Shown here: positions 58,780 to 64,000 of the stretch, piece by piece
Layout of the letters: each line of letters opens with the position of its first letter
How positions within the stretch are numbered: position 1 is the stretch's first letter
Assembly (NCBI GenBank): GCA_963169765.1
Contig: CAUJEN010000128.1
Location: 1-64,000 of the forward strand
Source of the DNA: QWHO01 sp021404945
GTDB taxonomy: Bacteria; Vulcanimicrobiota; Xenobia; Xenobiales; QWHO01
Reading direction: 5' to 3'
Length of the DNA stretch: 64,000 nucleotides
Translations under genes and position numbers: made by a program
Notes under the pieces: generated by a model
What the model was told of the DNA's origin: nothing
Databases searched by the model: none
What the model saw: only the letters and a program-made list of their open reading frames with translations

Positions 58780-59298
58780 TCAAGCCCGCCGGGTCAAGCG
58801 GAAATAGCGCAGGGTATCGATCTCCACGAAATGGACGCCCAGTTCGTCCTCAAAGTGCATGGCCACGGTTGGCTCCTGACCCGAGTCCAGGTGCACCTTA
58901 CTGACCTGGGCCAGCTGCGGGGCACGACCGCCAGTGCTGTCGTAAGCCAGAATGGGCTCGCCGGGGGCGGCCTGGTGCAGTAGCCTTCCCTCGGCCAGCG
59001 AAACGTAGAGCGAGCCGTCCGGACGCTCCTCCATGATGATGCCGCTGGTCACGTTCTCGGTGCGCACGGTGCCGTTCTCATAGTGGCGGACCAGCCGGTT
59101 GCCCTCGCCCTCTTCCTCGAAAGGATCCACGCGATCGTGAATCACCGGGTTGACCACCATGTCGGCCTGGCCGTTGCCGTTGAAGGAGCCCTGGTAGTCG
59201 TTGGCCGCCTGCATGGCCACCGCCTGCACGTTCTGAAGCAGACCCTTCAGTCCTTGAATCAGATCCATGACAGGGTTTTGTTGCTGCCCAGCTGCCAT
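58780..59298 (-). CDS. Conserved DG-rich protein, paralogue of the gene at 2463-2984
   Basis: This 172-residue protein is colinear with the 2463 product. The shared parts include the helix DLIQGLKGLLQNVQAVAM, the core HYENGTVRTENVTSGIIMEE with RPDGSLYVSLAEGRLLHQAA, and the end HFVEIDTLRYFRLTRR. Differences are concentrated in residues 35-55 and in the 110-130 loop. It is flanked by a leader repeat array and by repeat B6. Function unknown. Confidence 0.8.
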   Translation of the reverse strand: MAAGQQQNPVMDLIQGLKGLLQNVQAVAMQAANDYQGSFNGNGQADMVVNPVIHDRVDPFEEEGEGNRLVRHYENGTVRTENVTSGIIMEERPDGSLYVSLAEGRLLHQAAPGEPILAYDSTGGRAPQLAQVSKVHLDSGQEPTVAMHFEDELGVHFVEIDTLRYFRLTRRA

Positions 59299-59455
59299 CT
59301 TCCACCCGGCCTCTCTGCGCGATTTCTTGCTCTCAGTCTACCCTGGAGGGGTGAAGAGGCGGAGAACACTGTCGCCAGGATATTGCCAAAGTGTTAATCA
59401 TTCGAGCGAGCTTGTTAACGGGTCAGGAACGGTCTGGTTGCCGACCTGGGAGCGC

Positions 59456-59598
59456 ACCCGAACCCCCCTTGACAGAGTTTTCCGGCTGCGCGGCGCTGAA
59501 CGTTGGAGAGGTCCAGCCGCAGTATGGCCCCCGAGAGCCTGGCTCCTCCGCCACCACAAAGGGTTTGCGGTTAGACCTCCAGGTCCAGGGCCGCAAAC
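59456..59598 (-). repeat. Dispersed palindromic element, family B copy 6 (inverted)
   Basis: CCCCCTTGACAGAGTTTTCC and GGCTGCGCGGCGC match the reverse complement of the right end of B1. The other end carries CTCCGCCACCACAAA. GTTTGCGG (59563-59570) pairs with CCGCAAAC (59591-59598), with GACCT/AGGTC nested inside, giving a long cruciform. It lies in the 405-base gap upstream of the 58780 gene. Confidence 0.6.
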
Positions 59599-59616
59599 AG
59601 ACCAACATGTTTTTCA

Positions 59617-59655
59617 ACAAACAAAGAAGGCGCTCAGAGAAAATCACAAAGCGCC
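59617..59655 (-). terminator. Terminator of the histone-tail gene
   Basis: On the minus strand GGCGCT and AGCGCC (59650-59655 and 59629-59634) flank a 15-base loop and are followed by TTCTTTGTTTGTT. It lies about 50 bases after the stop of the 59704 gene. Confidence 0.65.
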
Positions 59656-59703
59656 AAACAAGTCCGCCCCCTGGACGGTCTTCTCGGGTGGAGAGGGTGG
59701 AGG

Positions 59704-60207
59704 CTATTTGGAGGTGCGTTTTCCGGGCTTCCCTTTGGCCCCCCGAGCTGGCTTGCCGTTGTTGGCAGGTCGGCCCTTGGCCTGGGGGGCGGCCTTGCCT
59801 TTGGAAGGCGATTTGGCAGCAGCCCTGGCTTTGGGGACCGGCTTCACGGAAGCCCTGGTAACGGATTTTGCGGCGGGCTTGCCTTTGGAGGGCTTCTTTC
59901 CAGCTTTCTTGCTGTCCACTTTGGCGGCCACCCACTGGATCACCGCCAGACAGTAGAGCTCCTTGCCCACGAGAAAAGCCTGAGCGAATGACAGCTGCAT
60001 AAAGCTCGCCTGGCCGTCGGTCAGTTGGCTGGCGCGGGACAGACTGTCCTGAAAGGCCAGGGCGCAGGCCTGGTTGACTTGCTCGAGGGTAGGCGGGCTG
60101 GCCTTGGGGACGATCCCCAGGCCTGGCATCAGGAACCCCACACCGGTGGGGAACGGCTTGCCGGCGGTCTGGCCGGCGAAGTAGTTGTCGACGATCGTGC
60201 TTGCCAT
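59704..60207 (-). CDS. Protein with histone H1-like basic tail
   Basis: This is a 167-residue protein. Residues 1-95 form a helical domain (EQVNQACALAFQDSLSRASQ and AQAFLVGKELYCLAVIQWVA). From about 98 the chain is a Lys/Ala/Pro/Gly-rich tail with repeated SKGK, PAAK and PKAR units, ending KGKPGKRTSK. Such tails bind DNA or RNA, as in AlgP and chlamydial Hc proteins. The head is not recognised. It is 35 bases downstream of the regulator at 60243. Confidence 0.65.
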   Translation of the reverse strand: MASTIVDNYFAGQTAGKPFPTGVGFLMPGLGIVPKASPPTLEQVNQACALAFQDSLSRASQLTDGQASFMQLSFAQAFLVGKELYCLAVIQWVAAKVDSKKAGKKPSKGKPAAKSVTRASVKPVPKARAAAKSPSKGKAAPQAKGRPANNGKPARGAKGKPGKRTSK

Positions 60208-60242
60208 AGGCGGCTCGCTTTCGTCTTTGGATCGAGAGATTC

Positions 60243-62564
60243 CTAGGAGGCCATCTGGGCCCGCAAACGCGCCTCTTCCAGGGCGATCGAGGGCTCGATA
60301 CCCAGGTCCTTCTTGAGGGCCTTGCGGGCCAGCTCATACTGCCTCAGAGCCTGCTCGGGACGGCCCAGGGCCACGTAGCTCTGCATGGCCAGGAGATGGG
60401 CGTCCTGGTTGCAGCCGTCCAGCTCGAGCATCAGCCTCGAGCACTCCAGGGCCTGCTCGTGTCGCCCCAGGCTCTGAGCCGCCAGAGCCAGGTTGCGCAG
60501 GCTCGAGGTCAGCCGTTCCTCGAGCTGGCCCCGCCAGTTGACGGCCCAATCGAGGTAGCAGCCTTCCAGATAGGGGCCCTGATAGAGCTGCAGCATCAGC
60601 GAGAGCTTCTCTACCGCCGGTCCGACCTGATGTCCGGCGTAGAGCCGATCAGCCTCGGCGATGGCCTTGTCGAGCTCTTCGGCGTCATGCCAGCGAGGGA
60701 GCTCGGGCTGGAAGTAGATCGCGTCGCTGGTACGGGCCAGATACTCGGGCTGGCCTTCCAGGCAGCGTCGGATCACGGAGAGCGCCTGGTTGAGGCTCTT
60801 GCGTCCCTTGTCGGGGTCACCCGGCCAGAACTCCTCCAGGATGGCCTCAATGGGAAAGCGCCGCCCGGGTTGAGCGGCCAGGCAAGCCAGCAGATAGCGG
60901 ATCTTCTGGCTGCGCCAGAGGGATTCTTCGACCTCGTCGCGCCCTTTGAACACGCGAAACCCACCCAGGCTGTAGAGGCGAAGTAAAGGCACCTCGCTCT
61001 GGCTCGGGCCGCTTTGCGAGGCGGCTGCCAGGGCGGCCTGACGCACCTGAGGGTCGGGGTCCCCGGTCAGGGGAGCCAGCAGCTCGCTGCCTCCCAGGCA
61101 GCGGACGGCCGACAGGCGGGCAGCCTGGCTCAGTTGCCCGCCCGCCAGCACGTGCTTGACCTCGTGGGGGAACTCGCGCAACACGCGGGCCACCAATCGG
61201 TCCCGCAAAGGCTCGGGGCGAGCCGAATGCCAGCCCAGCAGGGTGCCGATGGCCCAGGAGCCACAACGGTGCAGCTCATCCAGGTGCTCGGCCCGCAGCA
61301 AGACCTCCAGAGCCGGCTGCACCAGCTCCTCCTGACCGGTCAGGGCGGCCAGCGCCAGCCGGCTGCGGGCCTGGGGGGCATAGAATTGCAGCTCGCCCAG
61401 AACCCTGGAGGCTCGCTCGAGCTGGGCACGAGCTTGCTCGGGCTGCCCGGCTTCCCAGAGCAGCAGCCCCACTTCGAGCGCGGTGCGAGCCATCAGGCCC
61501 GAGCCCAGCAGGTCGGCCGCGGCCTGGGCCTTGAGCGCCCAGTCGAGTGCCTCGGGTCGGCCGCGATGGAGGCGAGCCAGGCTCAAGCGAGCCTGCACGC
61601 CTTCCCAGGAGGGCTTCTCTTGCAGTTGGGGGTGGCTCAGGGTCTGGGCGGCCTCGCGCAACTTGCCGGCCGCCGTCAGAGCCTGGGCCAGAGTGAGCAG
61701 GCCCTGACGACGCTTGTGGGAGTCGCCTTCCTCAGGAAGCTCCTGGAAGACCGCATCCAGAGCCGCCAGCACGCTCTCCTCGAAAAGATCAGGGAATCGT
61801 AGCGCGAGCACGCCCGAGGGCTTGAGCCCGGTATCGCCGGGCTCGGCGCAGGAGGCCACCGCCACCGCCGCCAGCTGAGACTCGAGCCGGCCAGCTCGCT
61901 CCGGAGGCTCGCCGGCCAGCCATTCGCGGCTCTGCTCGAGCAGGCGCAGCACAGCCTCGGGAACTCCCTCCAGCGGAGGACGGCTGACCCGTTCCAGCGA
62001 GCCCAGCAGAGCAGCTACCTGAATTTCCCATTGCTCCCGCTCGGAAAGACCCATCTGGCGAGCGAGTCGGGCCGCCAGGCGGCCGGCCTCGAGCAGTCCT
62101 CCCCCCTCAGGGGGGCGCAGGGCCCGGCAGAGCGACTCCACTCCCCAGAGCAGAGTCTTGAGCACGGCCAGCTGGGCCTTCTCGGCCTGCCCTTGCTGGT
62201 GGCGGCGGGACAGGGCCTTCTGGATGGCCTCCAGCAGCTCTTCTACCCGGAAGGGCTTGCGCAGATAGTCGTTGACTCCCAGGCGAACGGCCCGAATGCA
62301 GTCGGCCTCGGTCGAGTAACCGGTGATCACCACGCTGCCGATCTCGGGGCGCTGCTCTTTTACCGCCGCCAGGGCATCCAGCCCGTCGGTGCCCTCCATG
62401 CGAATGTCGGTGACGATCAGGTCGTAGGTGCCGTCGGCCGCCTGCCGAATGGCCTCATCCCCGTTGGGGACCGCTTTGACCTGATAGCCTTCATCCTCCA
62501 GCACCGACTCGAGCATCGTGCGGAGTTTCTCGTCATCTTCCAGCAGCAGAATATTTGCGCTCAT
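60243..62564 (-). CDS. Response regulator fused to HEAT-like region and SARP/BTAD output domain
   Basis: This is a 773-residue protein from the ATG at 62564. Residues 1-120 are a receiver (LLEDDEKLRTML, Asp in YDLIVTDIRMEGTDG, Lys in NDYLRKPFRVEEL). A long helical middle follows (about 130-520), with TPR/HEAT-like repeats. An OmpR-like winged helix (LLRLYSLGGFRVFKGRDEVE, YLLACLAAQPGRRFP) and a bacterial transcriptional activation (BTAD) TPR domain close the protein (about 530-773, AQSLGRHEQALECSRLML). This combines two-component input with a SARP-like activator. Its kinase may be at 54612 or 42162. Confidence 0.88.
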   Translation of the reverse strand: MSANILLLEDDEKLRTMLESVLEDEGYQVKAVPNGDEAIRQAADGTYDLIVTDIRMEGTDGLDALAAVKEQRPEIGSVVITGYSTEADCIRAVRLGVNDYLRKPFRVEELLEAIQKALSRRHQQGQAEKAQLAVLKTLLWGVESLCRALRPPEGGGLLEAGRLAARLARQMGLSEREQWEIQVAALLGSLERVSRPPLEGVPEAVLRLLEQSREWLAGEPPERAGRLESQLAAVAVASCAEPGDTGLKPSGVLALRFPDLFEESVLAALDAVFQELPEEGDSHKRRQGLLTLAQALTAAGKLREAAQTLSHPQLQEKPSWEGVQARLSLARLHRGRPEALDWALKAQAAADLLGSGLMARTALEVGLLLWEAGQPEQARAQLERASRVLGELQFYAPQARSRLALAALTGQEELVQPALEVLLRAEHLDELHRCGSWAIGTLLGWHSARPEPLRDRLVARVLREFPHEVKHVLAGGQLSQAARLSAVRCLGGSELLAPLTGDPDPQVRQAALAAASQSGPSQSEVPLLRLYSLGGFRVFKGRDEVEESLWRSQKIRYLLACLAAQPGRRFPIEAILEEFWPGDPDKGRKSLNQALSVIRRCLEGQPEYLARTSDAIYFQPELPRWHDAEELDKAIAEADRLYAGHQVGPAVEKLSLMLQLYQGPYLEGCYLDWAVNWRGQLEERLTSSLRNLALAAQSLGRHEQALECSRLMLELDGCNQDAHLLAMQSYVALGRPEQALRQYELARKALKKDLGIEPSIALEEARLRAQMAS

Positions 62565-62625
62565 CGGGCCTTCAGCTTTTGCCGGGCTTGCTCGGCTTCC
62601 CTCCCACAGACCCACAAAAGCGTAA

Positions 62626-62763
62626 GGCTCGGCGTGGCAGCGTTGGGGCACGTTCATCGAGCCGCAGGATGGTCCGCTCGCACAGACCTCCGGGCTCTAC
62701 GGCGAGGTGACCGCGGACGAGCTCCAGCGAGCAAGAGCCACGCGCCGCCAACTCGTCTCGTGA
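62626..62763 (+). pseudogene. Possible remnant of a coding sequence
   Basis: The frame ending with TGA at 62761 reads WQRWGTFIEPQDGPLAQTSG and then LYGEVTADELQRARATRRQL. It looks like the C-terminus of a protein, but no start codon is in frame, because a stop lies at 62623. It overlaps the upstream leader of the 62564 gene. Weakly supported. Confidence 0.2.
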
Positions 62764-62791
62764 CCGAGTGAGGTCAGCCGCACCAGGGGTT

Positions 62792-63928
62792 TCAACGCAC
62801 CACGGTCAGGGCTTGATAAGCGGCCACCAGCACGGACAGGGCCCGATCAACCTGCTCGTCGGTGGTGGAGCGACCCAGCGTGAGCCGCACCGCTCCCTTG
62901 CCCACTTCGGGGCTCACTCCCATGGCCTGGAGCACGTGCGAAAGACGCACCGCCCCGTCGTGACAGGCGGGGCCGGTGGAGGCGGCCAGCTCCGGGCAGC
63001 GGGCCGTCAGCTCGGCTCCGGTCGTGTGCAGAAAGCTCAAGTTGAGGGTGTTCGGGAGGCGTTGAGTAAGGTGGCCGTTAAGCTGCACGTTTGCGCCCAG
63101 AGCGGTCCTGAGCCCGTTCTCAAGCCGATCGCGCAGCCGGGCCAGTTTCTGGCCTTCTTCCGGGCAACACAGGGCGGCCGCTTCTCCCAGGGCCACCGCC
63201 AGGGCCACCGGCTCAGTGCCCGAGCGGCGCCCCCCTTCGTGACCGGCCCCGAAGAGCAATGGCTCCAGGCTGCGACCCTGCCGAATGTAGAGCGCCCCTA
63301 TTCCTTTGGGCGCGTACATCTTGTGGCCGGCCAGCGAGAGAAAGTCGATCCCTGTCAGGTCCAGGTTGACCTTGCCGGCGCTTTGAGCAGCGTCGGTGTG
63401 CAGCAGCGCTTTGCCCGCCACGGCTTCGGCAATGGCCTGGATGGGCTGAAGGGTTCCCACTTCGTTGTTGGAGTGCATGATGCTGACCAGCACCGTGTTC
63501 GGCCGCAGAGCCAGCCGGACCGATTCTGGATCGACCCGGCCGGTGGAGTCGACCCCCACCCGGGTGACCTCGGCCCGACCGGTGCGCTCAAGAAAGTCGG
63601 CCGTCTTGCTCACGCTGGGATGCTCGATCTGGCTGATCAAAAGGTGAGGCCTCTTGGGTCCGGCGTGGGCGGCGGTCACGCCCTGCAACACCCAGTTGTT
63701 CGACTCGGTGGCCCCGCTCGTCAGCGCCAGCTCGCCTGGCTGGCAGCCCAGGAAGTCGGCCAGTTGCGCGCGGGCCCGGTCCAACCCGGCCCGGGCCCGC
63801 GCGCCGTAAACGCTCTTGGTGGAGGGGTTGCCGAAATGCTCTGCCAGATAGGGCAGGGTCGCCTGCAACACACGCTCATCCACCGGAGTGGTGCCGTTAT
63901 GATCGAGGTAAATCGGGTCATCTTGCAT
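62792..63928 (-). CDS. Cysteine desulfurase (NifS/IscS class)
   Basis: This is a 378-residue PLP enzyme. The N-terminus is IYLDHNGTTPVDERVLQATL, His in LLISQIEHPSVSKT near 103 stacks on PLP, and LHTDAAQSAGKV and SLAGHKMYAPKG follow, with the Schiff-base lysine K203. Catalytic cysteine C322 is in STGPACHDGAVRLSHVLQ. It converts Cys to Ala plus persulfide sulfur for Fe-S or tRNA modification. No IscU or MnmA gene is in the window, so its acceptor is unknown. Confidence 0.93.
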   Translation of the reverse strand: MQDDPIYLDHNGTTPVDERVLQATLPYLAEHFGNPSTKSVYGARARAGLDRARAQLADFLGCQPGELALTSGATESNNWVLQGVTAAHAGPKRPHLLISQIEHPSVSKTADFLERTGRAEVTRVGVDSTGRVDPESVRLALRPNTVLVSIMHSNNEVGTLQPIQAIAEAVAGKALLHTDAAQSAGKVNLDLTGIDFLSLAGHKMYAPKGIGALYIRQGRSLEPLLFGAGHEGGRRSGTEPVALAVALGEAAALCCPEEGQKLARLRDRLENGLRTALGANVQLNGHLTQRLPNTLNLSFLHTTGAELTARCPELAASTGPACHDGAVRLSHVLQAMGVSPEVGKGAVRLTLGRSTTDEQVDRALSVLVAAYQALTVVR

Positions 63929-64000
63929 TTCGCCGCTCTTTGGCTGTCAGGGGAGGAACTCCTATCTCCCGTAGGGCTTTTGGGGATCAGGGAGAACTGC

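Overview
The window is a high-G+C bacterial chromosome segment, gene-dense and with strong third-position GC bias. It suggests a diderm, environmental, non-model bacterium. The evidence is an HpnN-like RND exporter, type IV pilus/type II secretion parts (two GspF/PilC proteins and a run of pseudopilins), lipoproteins and Tat/Sec signal peptides, many hybrid signalling proteins, and Ser/Thr kinases with C-terminal propellers. No rRNA or tRNA gene was seen, so I do not assign a phylum. Several genes have a TAnnnT -10 hexamer only 5-7 bases before the start codon, which suggests frequent leaderless transcription.

Layout. 1-7.4 kb: start of a Ser/Thr kinase, a repetitive hydrophobic protein, a PlsC-type acyltransferase, a small DG-rich protein with a paralogue at 59 kb, a GNHN-repeat secreted protein and a DcuC-like carrier. 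7.5-11.4 kb (minus): a beta-propeller, a DUF4384 protein, GspF and a GAF/HD-GYP protein. 12-24.4 kb: a RibA-RibD reductase fusion, gene remnants, a 1064-residue kinase/WD40 protein, an HTH regulator, a possible calpain-like secreted protein and an M3 peptidase. 24.4-29.8 kb: comB, a long structured RNA locus, a zinc-ribbon/DUF1152 pair, a secreted acetolactate-decarboxylase-like protein and an O-methyltransferase. 29.8-39.5 kb: RND exporter plus beta-lactamase-fold operon, an OmpR/HK pair, YchJ with an ATP-grasp enzyme, and small zinc-binding genes. 39.8-42.2 kb: a radical SAM/SPASM enzyme coupled to a 52-residue peptide gene, a 64-bp tandem repeat array and a DUF2272 protein. 42.2-51.7 kb (minus): a regulatory and secretion operon (RR, HK, lipoprotein, coiled-coil protein, RR, GspF, HK). 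It diverges from a pseudopilin operon at 51.85-54.2 kb. 54.6-64 kb: a GAF histidine kinase, a flavin monooxygenase, the DG-rich paralogue, a protein with a histone-like tail, a receiver-BTAD regulator and a cysteine desulfurase.

Most unusual content. (1) A probable ~640-nt non-coding RNA at about 25386-26028. It has a perfect TTGACA box with 17-bp spacing and a strong terminator. It contains two full and one partial copies of a folded module whose stems covary between copies. (2) A 52-residue peptide gene (40898-41056) overlapping a radical SAM/SPASM maturase by ATGA, a candidate RiPP system, with four 64-bp palindrome-bearing repeats upstream. (3) Three families of dispersed palindromic elements that sit at, or overlap, the stop codons of genes. 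(4) A second structured, internally repeated intergenic region at 23394-23951.

All functional names rest on motifs read by eye. No database search was run.
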